Origin: an uncultured Alsobacter sp. | GTDB taxonomy: Bacteria > Pseudomonadota > Alphaproteobacteria > Rhizobiales > Beijerinckiaceae | Direction: 5' to 3' | DNA: 64,000 nucleotides | NCBI RefSeq assembly: GCF_945952055.1 | Contig: NZ_CAMFHB010000024.1 | Coordinates: forward strand, 1-64,000 | In this document: positions 43,608-53,078 of the stretch, piece by piece | How positions within the stretch are numbered: position 1 is the stretch's first letter | How the letters are laid out: every line of letters starts with the position of its first letter | Translations under genes and position numbers: made by a program | Notes under the pieces: model-generated | Databases searched by the model: none | What the model was told of the DNA's origin: nothing | What the model saw: the letters and a program-made list of their open reading frames with translations, nothing else

Positions 43608-44369
43608 TCACAGCTGCACGCCCTTCGTCAGCGCTCCGTCGATCACCAGGTTCGTCCCCGTGGTGAAGGACGAGGCCGGGCTGGCCAGGAACACGACGCC
43701 GCGGGCGATCTCCTCCGGGGTGGCCATGCGCCCGGTCGGGTTGAGGGAGAGCGCCTGCTTGAACAGGTCCGGGATGTTGCGCTCGATGTGCTGCCAGATG
43801 CCGCCGTCGAAATAGGTGTTGCCCGGCGACACGGCGTTCACGCGGATCATCTTCGGCGCGAGCTCGTAGGCGAGGCGCTGGGCGTAGTGGACGAGCGCGG
43901 CCTTGAAGGCGCCGTAGGCCGGGCCGGTGAAGTCCACCTCGCGGCCCGAGACGCTGGAGATGATGACGATCGCCGGCGCCTTCGACTTCTCGAGATACGG
44001 CATGGCCGCGGTCACCGCGCGCACGGTGTGGAGCATGTCCACCTCGAAGCCGCGCCGCCACGCCTCCTCGTCGTTCTCGACCGCCAGGGCCGAGACGTTG
44101 GCGACGAGGATGTCGAGACCGCCCAGCGCCTGCGCGCTCGCGGCCACCCAGGCTTCCAGCGCCGCCTTGTCGCTGACGTCGACCGCCTGGCCGAAGCCCT
44201 TGACGCCCTTGGCGGTGAGGCCCGCGACGGCGTCGGTCACCTCGCCGGCGTTGCGGGCGCACACCGACACGTTCGCCCCTTCGTCGGCGAAGATGTCGGC
44301 GCAGCGCCGTCCGATGCCCTTGCTGCCGCCCGTGACGAGCGCGTTCAGTCCCTTCAGTCCGAGATCCAC
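43608..44369 (-). CDS. short-chain dehydrogenase/reductase (SDR)
   Basis: A 253-residue classical SDR. The cofactor motif is TGGSKGIG (about residues 14-21), the structural motif is near DILVANVSAL, and the catalytic residues are Ser in IISSVSG and Tyr/Lys in YGAFK. The C-terminal GVVFLASPASSFTTGTNLVIDGALTKG is standard. It uses NAD(P)H to interconvert an alcohol and a ketone; the substrate is unknown. It follows the acetamidase/formamidase gene by 15 bases on the same strand, so both are likely one transcript. Confidence 0.92.
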   Translation of the reverse strand: MDLGLKGLNALVTGGSKGIGRRCADIFADEGANVSVCARNAGEVTDAVAGLTAKGVKGFGQAVDVSDKAALEAWVAASAQALGGLDILVANVSALAVENDEEAWRRGFEVDMLHTVRAVTAAMPYLEKSKAPAIVIISSVSGREVDFTGPAYGAFKAALVHYAQRLAYELAPKMIRVNAVSPGNTYFDGGIWQHIERNIPDLFKQALSLNPTGRMATPEEIARGVVFLASPASSFTTGTNLVIDGALTKGVQL

Positions 44370-44384
44370 GACGATGCCCCTCTG

Positions 44385-45371
44385 TTACCGGATGTAGCTC
44401 TTCAGCATGGAGGCCCCGAGCGTGTATTTGGGGTCCACCATGTTGCCGACGCGCACGCGTCCGGCTTGCGTGCACAGGAAATAGGCCTCCGCCTCGTCGA
44501 AACCGTAGTCGGAGACGAGCCAGCGGATGAGGTCGCGATAGGCCATGCGCGCCGCGTCCTCCATGGGCCGCGCGCTGCCCACGCTCATGATGAAGTCCTC
44601 GGTCTCCAGCCGGACACCGGGGATGCTCCAGCCCTTGATCAGGTCGACCTGCACGGTGAGCACGGCCGGGATCTCGACCGCCACGCCGCAGAGTTCGCCG
44701 TCGCCCTGCCGGCCGTGGCAGTCGCCCATGTAGAGGTAGGCGTCCTTGTGCTGGACCGGGAAGTAGACGATGGCGCCCGGCGCCACGTCGGGGAGGTCCA
44801 TGTTGCCGCCCCAGTAGTCCGGCTGCAGCGAGGACACCGCCTCGATCTCCGGGCTCACGCCGAGCGTGCCCACGAAGGGCTCGTAGGGCAGGGTGATCCG
44901 GTCGGAGAACTTCACGCCCGCCGTCGTGACCTCCATCTTCTTGACCTTCTCGGCGAGCGGCGCGTTGAGCATCGCGGTCGTCGGCGTCGCGACGAGGCCG
45001 CCGAACTCGGGGATCAACGCGGTGGTGCCCGCCGGCTGCGGTCCCCGCGGCACGATCGAGAGGATCCGCACCGCCAGCACGTCGCCCTTCTCGGCGCCTT
45101 CCACCGCCACCGGGCCGTTCTGCGGGTTCACGAAAGGCATGTTGAGGACCTTGGACGGCAGGTCCGCCTCGGTCTTGATGGCCCCGCCGAAGGCATCGTG
45201 GGTGTGGGCGGCGACGACGTCGCCGGGCCTGATCCGCAGCACGGGAGCGACATAGGGGCCGTACATGTAGCGATACTCGCCCTGCACCGCCTCGGTGATC
45301 TCGTGCGTCTGGCCCTGCGCGCCGCGCGCCACGCCGCGCCGGCCCATGTACGACGTTTCGATCCAGCTCAT
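44385..45371 (-). CDS. acetamidase/formamidase family protein
   Basis: A 328-residue FmdA/AmdA family amidohydrolase. Signatures include YGPYVAPVLRIRPGDVVAAHTHDAFGG, the block LPDVAPGAIVYFPVQHKDAYLYMGDCHGRQGDGELCG with conserved histidine and glutamate, and GVAVEIPAVLTVQVDLIKGW. Family members hydrolyse formamide, acetamide or related short amides to ammonia and the acid. The start ATG at 45371 (MSWIETSYMG) is preferred to one 18 bases upstream. It is cotranscribed with the SDR gene. Confidence 0.9.
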   Translation of the reverse strand: MSWIETSYMGRRGVARGAQGQTHEITEAVQGEYRYMYGPYVAPVLRIRPGDVVAAHTHDAFGGAIKTEADLPSKVLNMPFVNPQNGPVAVEGAEKGDVLAVRILSIVPRGPQPAGTTALIPEFGGLVATPTTAMLNAPLAEKVKKMEVTTAGVKFSDRITLPYEPFVGTLGVSPEIEAVSSLQPDYWGGNMDLPDVAPGAIVYFPVQHKDAYLYMGDCHGRQGDGELCGVAVEIPAVLTVQVDLIKGWSIPGVRLETEDFIMSVGSARPMEDAARMAYRDLIRWLVSDYGFDEAEAYFLCTQAGRVRVGNMVDPKYTLGASMLKSYIR

Positions 45372-45386
45372 CCCCGCCTCCCATTC

Positions 45387-45403
45387 CATGGCATGACGCC
45401 ATG
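45387..45403. promoter_or_regulatory. CATGGC-N5-GCCATG inverted repeat before the formamidase gene
   Basis: A six-base inverted repeat lies 16-32 bases upstream of the chosen formamidase start and overlaps an alternative start at 45389. It could be an operator or a translation-controlling hairpin. The repeat is short and may be chance. Confidence 0.25.
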
Positions 45404-45447
45404 ATCTTAGGCGCGACGGCGGACGGTTCCAGGGGGCGGGCGTCGCT

Positions 45448-45768
45448 TCAGCCTAGTACGTCTGTCGCCTTGTGCGCCGGTCCGACATCGTCGACGAGGA
45501 TCACGTCGGTCGTTGCGTTGTTCGTGCGCAGCGGCAGGATCTCCCGATAGGCGGGCGATCCGTACCATCCCGTGGCGCTCGCCCGGTCCGGGAAGGCGAT
45601 CACCACGAGGGCGCCTTGCCAGTCGCCTTCCAGCGTCTCGACCGGCCCGCCGTGCACCAGGAAGCGCCCGCCGAACGGGCGCAGCGTCGCGTCGATGCGC
45701 TCGAGATAGCCGACGATGTCCGGCCCCATCCGGACGTCCCGCAGGTTGCCGATGGCATAGGTGGTCAT
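45448..45768 (-). CDS. DUF1330 family protein
   Basis: A 106-residue protein with the dimeric ferredoxin-like fold of DUF1330. Typical segments are YLERIDATLRPFGGRFLVHGGPVETLEGDWQGALVVIAFPD and ATGWYGSPAYREILPLR. No activity is established for the family. The ATG at 45768 (MTTYAIGNLR) is the family start. It lies between the formamidase gene and the second peptide-type importer, all on the minus strand. Confidence 0.85.
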   Translation of the reverse strand: MTTYAIGNLRDVRMGPDIVGYLERIDATLRPFGGRFLVHGGPVETLEGDWQGALVVIAFPDRASATGWYGSPAYREILPLRTNNATTDVILVDDVGPAHKATDVLG

Positions 45769-45883
45769 GATGCGTCTCCGTGGCAGCCGTATGCGCCATG
45801 CCGGCGCGACGCCTGGAGAACACTGCGGATCGCGCGGCGAGTCGATGACCTCCGAGGTCATCGAACCGGGGCGGCCCCCGGTC

Positions 45884-46777
45884 TCAGCCCGCCTCGCGCA
45901 GCTTGCGCAGGCGCGGGTCGATCACGTCGCGAAGGCCGTCGCCCATGAGGTTCAGGCCCAGCACGGTGGCGGCGATCACGATCCCGGGGAAGAAGGCGAT
46001 CCACGGCGCCTCGCGGATGTAGTTGCGCCCCTCGGCGATGATGTTGCCGAGCGAGGGGGCGGGGGGAGGCGGCCCCACGCCGATATAGCTCAGGATCGCC
46101 TCGGCCAGCACCGTCACGGCGAAGACGAAGGTGAGCTGGACGATGAGCGGGGACAGCGAATTGGCCAGGATGTAGCGCGTGACGATGCGCCAGTGGCCCG
46201 CGCCGATGGCCACCGCGGACTCGACGAAGGGCAGTTCCTTGACCACCAGCACGCTCGCGCGCACCACGCGCGCCGTGCGCGGCATGAAGGAGACCGTGAG
46301 CGCCAGGATCACGTTGAACTCCGACGGCCCGAGCGCGGAGGAGAGCGCGATCGCCAGCAGCACGCCGGGAAAGGCCATGAGCCCGTCCATGGTGCGCATG
46401 AACAGTCCGTCGAGCGCGTTGACGTAGGCGGCCAGGGTTCCGATCACGACCCCGGCGATCCCCGTTCCCACCACGACGCTGAGCCCGATGAAGAGCGAGA
46501 CGCGGGCGCCGTGCAGCACGCGGGCGAAGATGTCGCGTCCGAAGGCGTCGGTGCCGAAGCGGTGCTCGGCCCCGGGCGCGGTCAGGATGGCGGTGTAGTC
46601 GTTGCGGTTGGGATCGTCGGGGGCCAGCACGCCGGCCAGCGCCGCGCAGGCGACGATGGCCAGGAACAGGATCTCCCCGATCAGGAAGGAGCGGTGCTCG
46701 AGGAGCCGAACCGCGAAGCGCCACGCCTGGCGCAGCCGGATCGCGGTCGCGGAGGGCAGGGCGGCATCAGCGGCCAT
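45884..46777 (-). CDS. ABC transporter permease, DppC/OppC type (second system)
   Basis: A 297-residue permease with the OppC signature EHRFGTDAFGRDIFARVLHGARVS, the loop PFVESAVAIGAGHWRIVTRYILANSLSPLIVQ and the C-terminus LMGDGLRDVIDPRLRKLR. A proline-rich stretch (GVGPPPPAPSLGN) replaces the usual GVQPP. It overlaps the DppB-type gene by 11 bases. It belongs to the importer whose binding protein is at 47733 and whose ATPases are encoded divergently at 50154-52156. Confidence 0.92.
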   Translation of the reverse strand: MAADAALPSATAIRLRQAWRFAVRLLEHRSFLIGEILFLAIVACAALAGVLAPDDPNRNDYTAILTAPGAEHRFGTDAFGRDIFARVLHGARVSLFIGLSVVVGTGIAGVVIGTLAAYVNALDGLFMRTMDGLMAFPGVLLAIALSSALGPSEFNVILALTVSFMPRTARVVRASVLVVKELPFVESAVAIGAGHWRIVTRYILANSLSPLIVQLTFVFAVTVLAEAILSYIGVGPPPPAPSLGNIIAEGRNYIREAPWIAFFPGIVIAATVLGLNLMGDGLRDVIDPRLRKLREAG

Positions 46778-47714
46778 GGCGCACCCGCGGGTCGAGCAGG
46801 CCGTAGAGCACGTCCACGACGATGTTCACGAACACGAAGATGCCTGCCGTCATCAAGAGGCCGCCCTGGATGATCGGGTAGTCACGCCGCTGGATGGCCC
46901 CCACGATCAGGCGCCCGCTCCCGGGGAGCGAGTAGACGGTCTCCACCACCACCGCGCCGCCGATGAGCACGCCGGTCATGACGCCGGCCACCGTGACGAT
47001 GGGGATGAGCGCGTTGCGCAGCGCATGGACGAAGACGATCTGCCCGCCGCTGAGGCCCTTGGCCCGGGCGGTGCGCACGTAGTCCTGCCCCAGCGCGTCG
47101 AGCATGCCCGAGCGCGTCATGCGCGCGATCACGCCCATCTGGGTGAAGGCGAGGGTGAGGGCCGGCAGGGTCATGGACTTCGCCCAGCCGACGAGGCTCT
47201 CCGATGGCGGAACGAAGCCGCCGGTCGGCAGCCAGCCGAGCTGCACGGCGAAAACGACGATCAGCATCAGCCCGAACCAGAAATCCGGCATGGACAGGCC
47301 GAGCAGGGCGAGCGTCATGGCGCCCTGGTCGAGGGGGCGGTTGTGGTTGACCGCCGCGAGCACGCCCAGGAGCACGCCGAGCACGATGGCGAGCGTCAGC
47401 GCGATGGCGGCCAGCGACAGCGTCACCGGCAGGCGCTCGAGCACGGCGTCGGTCACGCTGCGGTTCAGCAGGTAGGAGCGGCCCAGGTCCCCGTGCAGCA
47501 GGTTCCAGTACCAGTCGACCGCCCGCTGCAGCAGCGGGCGGTCGAGGCCGAGATTCATCCGGATCTGCGCGATCTGCTGCGGGGTCGCGTCCGCGCCGGC
47601 GATCTCCGAGGCGACATCGCCCGGAACGATCCACATCAGCAGGAAGCAGACCAGGGACACGACGATCAGCACCGGAACGGCGCTGATCAGTCGCGATATC
47701 AGGAAACGCAGCAT
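46767..47714 (-). CDS. ABC transporter permease, DppB/OppB type (second system)
   Basis: A 315-residue permease: N-terminus MLRFLISRLISAVPVLIVVSLVCFLL, the segment DLGRSYLLNRSVTDAVLERLPVT, the loop DYVRTARAKGLSGGQIVFVHALRNALIPIVTV and the C-terminus YGLLDPRVRHGR. It pairs with the DppC-type protein encoded next. Its start lies 18 bases past the binding-protein stop, so binding protein and permeases form one minus-strand operon. Confidence 0.92.
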   Translation of the reverse strand: MLRFLISRLISAVPVLIVVSLVCFLLMWIVPGDVASEIAGADATPQQIAQIRMNLGLDRPLLQRAVDWYWNLLHGDLGRSYLLNRSVTDAVLERLPVTLSLAAIALTLAIVLGVLLGVLAAVNHNRPLDQGAMTLALLGLSMPDFWFGLMLIVVFAVQLGWLPTGGFVPPSESLVGWAKSMTLPALTLAFTQMGVIARMTRSGMLDALGQDYVRTARAKGLSGGQIVFVHALRNALIPIVTVAGVMTGVLIGGAVVVETVYSLPGSGRLIVGAIQRRDYPIIQGGLLMTAGIFVFVNIVVDVLYGLLDPRVRHGR

Positions 47715-47732
47715 GCGAAGTCCCGGCCGAGC

Positions 47733-49283
47733 TTACTCGAACCACACGTCGTAGAGGCGCGGGAAGCGGAAGGTCTTGAAGCCCTTCACGTTGGACCGCG
47801 TCGCTTGGGCCAGCCCCACGTCGCCGATCTTGATGATGGCGTTGAGCTCGTAGAGGCGGGCCTGGATCTTCTTGAAGGTCGCCTGGCGCTCTTCCACGCT
47901 CTTGCCGGTGATCAGCTCCTGGTAGAGTTCGTCGAGCTTCGCGTCGGGCTGGCGGAAGTGGGTGGTCGGGCCCGACAGGGTCGAGACCACGGCCACCGGG
48001 CCCATGTAGGGCTCGATGCCCATCACCAGCGTCCAGCCGTTCCAGCCCGTGTCCTGCAGGCGGATCTTCAGCGCCGTCGGCCAGTCGACCTGGTTGATGA
48101 CCGCGTTGATGCCCACCGCCTTGAGCTGCTCGGCGATGACGACCGCCGACTTGCCGTGCTCGGGCGTGTTGGAGTCGGTGAGGATGGAGAAGGGCTCGCC
48201 CTTGTAGCCCGCCTCCTGCAGCAGCGCCTTGGCCCGGGCCGCGTCGCCGAGATTGTAGAGGTTCTTGCCGATGTCGCCGGCGTCGTAGGTGGTGCCGGGA
48301 TACTGCCAGCCGTGGTTCAGCCCGAACAGGCCCTCGGTGGCGATGCCGACGATGGGCTCCATCTTCAGCGCGACCTGCACGGCCTGGCGGAACTTCGGAT
48401 TGTCCGCCGGGGGCTGCTTGAGGTTCATGATGAAGGTCAGGAAGCCCCAGCGCTTGTTCTCGTAGACGGAGAACTTCGGATCGCCGGCGAGGCGCTTGGC
48501 GGTCGGCACCGGGATCTGCTCGTTGCCCTGGATCTCACCCGCCTCCAGCGCCGCCGTCCGCGCGCCGGTCTCCGGCATGATGCGGAAGGTGATGGTGTCG
48601 AAGTAGGCGGTCTTTTTGCCGCCGAAGCCGTCGGGCCCCTTGAAGCGCGTGTCCTGGGAGTACTCGGCGAACTTCGCGAGCTTCACGTGGCTGTCGGGCA
48701 CGTACTCGACGAACTTGTAGGGACCGGTGCCGATGAACTCGATCTTGCCGGGATCCTTCCCCGTCTCCTCCTCGGGGATGATGACGGCTGGCGCGCGCGG
48801 CGAGGCGAAGGCTTCCAGGAAGGTGGGGGTCGCCTTGGCGAACTTCAGGGTGATCTCGTAGGGACCGGTGATGTCGATGCTGGTCACCGGATTGAGCAGG
48901 CCGGCGGTGGCGCCGTGCTTGCGGTACCGCTCGAGCGACGCCTTGACGTCCTTGGCGGTCATCTCCTTGCCGTTGTGGAACTTCACGCCCTTGCGGATCG
49001 GGATCGTGTAGGTGAGCCCGTCGTCCGAGATCTTCAGGGACTCGGCCAGGATCGGCATCGGACGAATGTCCTCGTCGTAGCCGAACAGGCTCTCGTAGAT
49101 GTGCATCGTGATGTTGCGCGAGGCCTGGGACGATGTGACCATCCCGTCCAGGCTCGGCGGGTTCGACCCTTGCGCGAAAATCATGTTGCCGCCGGCCTTC
49201 TGGGCGAAGGCGGGCGATGTCAGGGACGTCGCCGCGCCGAGCGCGACGGCCACGGCGATGCGGCGGAAAAGCACAGCGTTCAT
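47733..49283 (-). CDS. ABC transporter substrate-binding protein, family 5 (second system)
   Basis: A 516-residue periplasmic protein. The signal peptide covers about residues 1-27 (LTSPAFA before QKAGG). Family-5 segments are NPPSLDGMVTSSQASRNITMHIYESLFGYDE, YTIPIRKGVKFHNGKEMTAKDVKASLERY and PKFRQAVQVALKM. An open frame continues far upstream through the regulator region, but homology and the signal peptide fix the start at 49283. It heads a minus-strand operon divergent from the GntR gene, with a GTATAC-centred dyad between them. Confidence 0.93.
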   Translation of the reverse strand: MNAVLFRRIAVAVALGAATSLTSPAFAQKAGGNMIFAQGSNPPSLDGMVTSSQASRNITMHIYESLFGYDEDIRPMPILAESLKISDDGLTYTIPIRKGVKFHNGKEMTAKDVKASLERYRKHGATAGLLNPVTSIDITGPYEITLKFAKATPTFLEAFASPRAPAVIIPEEETGKDPGKIEFIGTGPYKFVEYVPDSHVKLAKFAEYSQDTRFKGPDGFGGKKTAYFDTITFRIMPETGARTAALEAGEIQGNEQIPVPTAKRLAGDPKFSVYENKRWGFLTFIMNLKQPPADNPKFRQAVQVALKMEPIVGIATEGLFGLNHGWQYPGTTYDAGDIGKNLYNLGDAARAKALLQEAGYKGEPFSILTDSNTPEHGKSAVVIAEQLKAVGINAVINQVDWPTALKIRLQDTGWNGWTLVMGIEPYMGPVAVVSTLSGPTTHFRQPDAKLDELYQELITGKSVEERQATFKKIQARLYELNAIIKIGDVGLAQATRSNVKGFKTFRFPRLYDVWFE

Positions 49284-49374
49284 GCAGATCCTCACGGCGG
49301 TCCTCCTAGCACCCGATTGATGCCCGTCTTTGATTGAATTGGTCGCGCCGACGAAGGGCAGGTTGTGGCGCCGT

Positions 49375-49393
49375 TCGTATAATCGTATACGAT
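49375..49393. promoter_or_regulatory. putative GntR operator (ATCGTATACGAT dyad)
   Basis: ATCGTATACGAT (49382-49393) is a perfect 12-bp palindrome. A second TCGTATA half-site begins at 49375, eight bases before the one inside it. It lies between the divergent binding-protein gene (start 49283) and GntR gene (start 49422), 29 bases before the latter. A related dyad occurs at 56924-56945. Confidence 0.6.
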
Positions 49394-49421
49394 ACTCGTC
49401 GAACAATGCAATGAGCAGGCA

Positions 49422-50141
49422 ATGGCTTCTCCCATCCCCCTTCAGTCCGACGCGCTCGAACCCCTGAACGAGCGCAAGACGCTCGTGGAGCAGGTCGTCG
49501 ACCGCATCGTCGAGGCCGCGGCGAGCGGCACGTTCCTGCCCGGCGACCGCGTGGTCGAGGCCGAGGTGGCCCGCCGGCTCCAGGTGAGCCGGGTGCCCGT
49601 GCGCGAGGCGCTGCGGCTGCTGGAAAGCCAGGGCATCGTCGAGAACATGCCCTATCGCGGCATGCGCCTCATGGACGTCAGCGTCGTGCGGCTCGAGAAG
49701 GTGCTGAAGGTCCGTCTCGTGCTGGAGCAGCTCGCCGCCGAGGAGGCGCGGGTCGCCGCGCAGAAGAACCCGTCGATCCTCGCGCCTCTGGTGCGCACCC
49801 GCGACCTCATGGTCGACGCGGCCCGCCGCGGCGACCGCTACGAGCTCGCCCGCCTCGACACGGTGTTCCACCGCCAGCTGTGCGGCCTCACCGGCAACGA
49901 GGTCCTGCTGCGCACCTGGGAGCCGCTGTCCCTGCAGCTCACCATCATCTTCGGCCTGTCGGCCATGCAAAAGGACCTGGTGCCGATCGCCGACGAACAC
50001 ACCGACATCATCGACGCGCTGCGCGGCAAGCCCGCGCGCGCCGTGGCGACGCTGATGCGCGAGCACATCGTCGACTACACGCGGGCCCTCGACCACGAGG
50101 GCTTCATCGAGCGCCTTCGCCTCTCGGGCAAGGCGAGCTGA
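49422..50141 (+). CDS. GntR family transcriptional regulator, FCD subfamily
   Basis: A 239-residue regulator. The GntR helix-turn-helix occupies about residues 18-86 (GDRVVEAEVARRLQVSRVPVREALRLLESQGIVENMPYRGMRL), and a helical FCD domain follows with likely metal ligands in ELARLDTVFHRQL and DEHTDIIDAL. It sits at the centre of the divided importer: binding protein and permeases to the left, ATPases 12 bases downstream in its own operon. The dyad upstream of its start is probably its autoregulatory operator. Confidence 0.92.
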   Translation: MASPIPLQSDALEPLNERKTLVEQVVDRIVEAAASGTFLPGDRVVEAEVARRLQVSRVPVREALRLLESQGIVENMPYRGMRLMDVSVVRLEKVLKVRLVLEQLAAEEARVAAQKNPSILAPLVRTRDLMVDAARRGDRYELARLDTVFHRQLCGLTGNEVLLRTWEPLSLQLTIIFGLSAMQKDLVPIADEHTDIIDALRGKPARAVATLMREHIVDYTRALDHEGFIERLRLSGKAS

Positions 50142-50153
50142 GGGCATCCGTCG

Positions 50154-51160
50154 ATGCTGGGCACGGCGCGACGGGCAGCGGCGGCGAAGGCGGGCGGCGA
50201 AGCGCCGCTCCTCGAGGTGACGCGGCTCTCCGTCGCCTTCTCCGGTCTCACCGTCGTCGACGGCGTCTCCCTGTCGCTGCGCGAGGGGGAGGTGCTGGGC
50301 ATCGTCGGCGAGTCGGGCTCGGGCAAGAGCGTGACGGCGCAGGCGACCATGGGCCTTCTGCCCTCGTCCGCCCGCGTCACCGCCGACCGCCTGTCGCTCA
50401 TGGGCGAGACCCTGCTGGGGATCGGCGAGAAGCGGCTGCAGCGCCTGCGCGGCTCGGCCATGAGCATGATCTTCCAGGAGCCGATGACGGCCCTGAACCC
50501 CGTGCTGACGATCGGCCGGCAGATCGGCGAGACGCTGGTGCGCCACGGTGTCGTGACGCAGGGGCAGGCGCGGGAACGCTCGGCCGAACTGCTGGCGCGC
50601 GTGGGCATCCCGTCGCCCCGCAGCAAGCTCGACGACTATCCCCACCAGCTCTCCGGCGGCATGCGGCAGCGGGTGATGATCGCCATCGCCATCGCCTGCA
50701 ACCCGCGCCTGCTCTTCGCCGACGAGCCCACCACGGCGCTCGATGTCACCATCCAGGCCCAGATTCTCGAGCTCCTGCGCGAGTTGCAGCAGGAGTACCG
50801 CATGGGCATCGTGCTCATCAGCCACGATCTCGGCGTCGTGTCCTCCTTCGCCGACCGCGTGGCCGTGATGTATGCCGGCCGCATCGTCGAGGACGCGGCC
50901 GCTGACGCCATCTTCGCGCGGCCCGCCCATCCCTACACGCGCGGGCTGCTGGCCAGCCGGCCCTCCGCCACGCACGACGTGGCCCGGCTCACCGCCATCC
51001 CCGGGACCGTCCCGCCAGCCTTCGACCTGCCGAGCGGCTGCCGGTTCCGCACCCGCTGCGCCCAGGCGGACGCCGCCTGCGCCGCCACCGATCCGCCGCG
51101 CGTCGTGGTCGGCCCCGCCCACGGGGCGGCCTGCCTCAAGCCCCTGCTGGAGACACCCGC

Positions 51161-51164
<4 letters not shown>
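50154..51164 (+). CDS. ABC transporter ATP-binding protein, DppD/OppD type (second system)
   Basis: A 336-residue ATPase with Walker A GESGSGKS (Lys58), Q-loop [16 protein letters not shown], signature [15 protein letters not shown], Walker [15 protein letters not shown] and the C-terminal oligopeptide tail with [16 protein letters not shown]. The N-terminus before [10 protein letters not shown] is Ala-rich and may be slightly over-extended. It follows the GntR gene by 12 bases and overlaps the next ATPase gene by four (GTGA). Confidence 0.92.
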
Positions 51165-52156
<992 letters not shown>

Positions 52157-52216
52157 CAGGATCGGCTTGAGCTCAGCTCAATGCAGCGGAGCGCGAGGTT
52201 TCAGCGGGCTGCCGAC

Positions 52217-52678
52217 ATGCAACGCACAGGGTTCATCGCGGCGGCACTCTGCCTGGCCGCGTCCGCAAGTTCGGCCGAGGATGCGCGCGTGGCGCCGCTC
52301 GTGGCGAAGATCTACCGGAATTTCGATGCCAACGGCCGGGGGCTCCAACCGCTCGGCAAGGACGCCAAGGCCTATTTCGACGACTCGCTCATCCGCCTGT
52401 TCAAGGCCGACAGCAAGCGCGCCGGCGGGGAGGTGGGCACCATCGACTACAACCCGCTGTGCTCCTGCCAGGACTTCGACATCAAGAACGTCTCGTTCGT
52501 GGAAAGGTCCAGCGACGACAAGACAATCATCGTGGACGTGACCTTCGAAAACTCCGCGGCGCAGGACGGCGTCACGCTGGTGCTGAGCAAGACCAAGGCG
52601 GGCTTGCGGATCTTCGACATCGGCGACAAGCAGGCTCCGAGCATCCGCAAGGTGCTGAGCCAGGCGGCGGCGAACTGA
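52217..52678 (+). CDS. DUF3828-like exported protein
   Basis: A 153-residue small secreted or periplasmic protein. A Sec signal peptide covers about residues 1-20 (AALCLAASASSA before EDARVAP). The mature part has YFDDSLIRLFKAD, NPLCSCQDFDIKNVSFVE with two close cysteines, and TLVLSKTKAGLRIFDIGD, which recalls the DUF3828 family. No function is known to me. The ATG at 52217 puts the signal peptide at the very start; an ATG at 52181 would add 12 residues. It seems unrelated to the transporter before it. Confidence 0.7.
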   Translation: MQRTGFIAAALCLAASASSAEDARVAPLVAKIYRNFDANGRGLQPLGKDAKAYFDDSLIRLFKADSKRAGGEVGTIDYNPLCSCQDFDIKNVSFVERSSDDKTIIVDVTFENSAAQDGVTLVLSKTKAGLRIFDIGDKQAPSIRKVLSQAAAN

Positions 52679-52746
52679 GGGCTGGTGATTCAATGTTCGG
52701 CGCCGCTTTGCATCCAACTCTTCCAGTGCGCGACCACCCCTCCGCC

Positions 52747-52832
52747 GTCCTGCCCGGGCTCGGCCCGGGCATCCACGACTTTGCCTGGGCCATACTCAAG
52801 TCGTGGATGGCCGGGCCAAGCCCGGCCAGGAC
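52747..52832. repeat. bipartite palindromic repeat, copy 4 (alpha-beta)
   Basis: The left arm is of the alpha type (GTCCTGCCCGGGCTCGGCCC...CATCCACGACTTTG), and the inverted right arm is of the beta type (GTCCTGGCCGGGCTTGG...CCATCCACGACTT). It has the same orientation as copy 1. Confidence 0.85.
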
Positions 52833-52936
52833 GCGGAGAGGGACGTGTCAGCTGGACTGCCGAAAGATTCACACGCTCTGAGGCCGGCGGGCCTGCGACG
52901 TCTGCTGGCTTTCCAGCCTCCGCCAACCTTTCCGAC

Positions 52937-53023
52937 GTCATGGCCGGGCTTGGCCCGGCCACCCGCGACTTGAGGACGGCCCCCGGCAAAGTCGTGGATG
53001 CCCGGGCCGGGCCCGGGCAGGAC
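52937..53023. repeat. bipartite palindromic repeat, copy 5 (beta-alpha)
   Basis: The left arm is of the beta type (GTCATGGCCGGGCTTGG...GGCCACCCGCGACTT), and the inverted right arm is of the alpha type (GTCCTGCCCGGGCCCGG...CATCCACGACTTTG). It has the opposite orientation to copy 4, which is 105 bases away. Confidence 0.85.
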
Positions 53024-53078
53024 GCGGGGAGGGGGTCGCGAAAGCGATTTTGGGGCCCAGGAAGACCCCCGTCGCGCC

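Larger units (their letters stand above)
52679..53078. other. 400-base intergenic region filled by two opposed palindromic repeats
   Basis: The gap between the convergent DUF3828-like and enolase-superfamily genes contains two copies of the bipartite repeat in opposite orientation, about 105 bases apart. I see no gene. It is a probable termination zone for both flanking transcripts. Confidence 0.7.

Noticed and set aside
45387-45403. CATGGC-N5-GCCATG considered as a separate finding.
   Set aside because: It is too short to be distinguished from chance in this sequence. It is kept only as a low-confidence feature.
46602-49337. Open frame of 911 codons on the plus strand, opposite the second peptide-type binding protein and permease genes.
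   Set aside because: The composition (Arg, His, Asp, Gly, Val-rich) is that of a reverse-complement shadow. The minus-strand genes have signal peptide, permease loops and family signatures.
47733-51122. A single open frame of 1129 codons on the minus strand, suggesting a giant fusion protein.
   Set aside because: Only the last 516 codons code for a real product (a binding protein with its own signal peptide at 49283). The rest is antisense to the GntR and ATPase genes.
52747-53023. Tandem palindromes considered as part of a CRISPR array or an attachment site.
   Set aside because: There are two elements in opposite orientation with no regular spacers, and copies occur elsewhere in the window. 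No cas or integrase gene is present.
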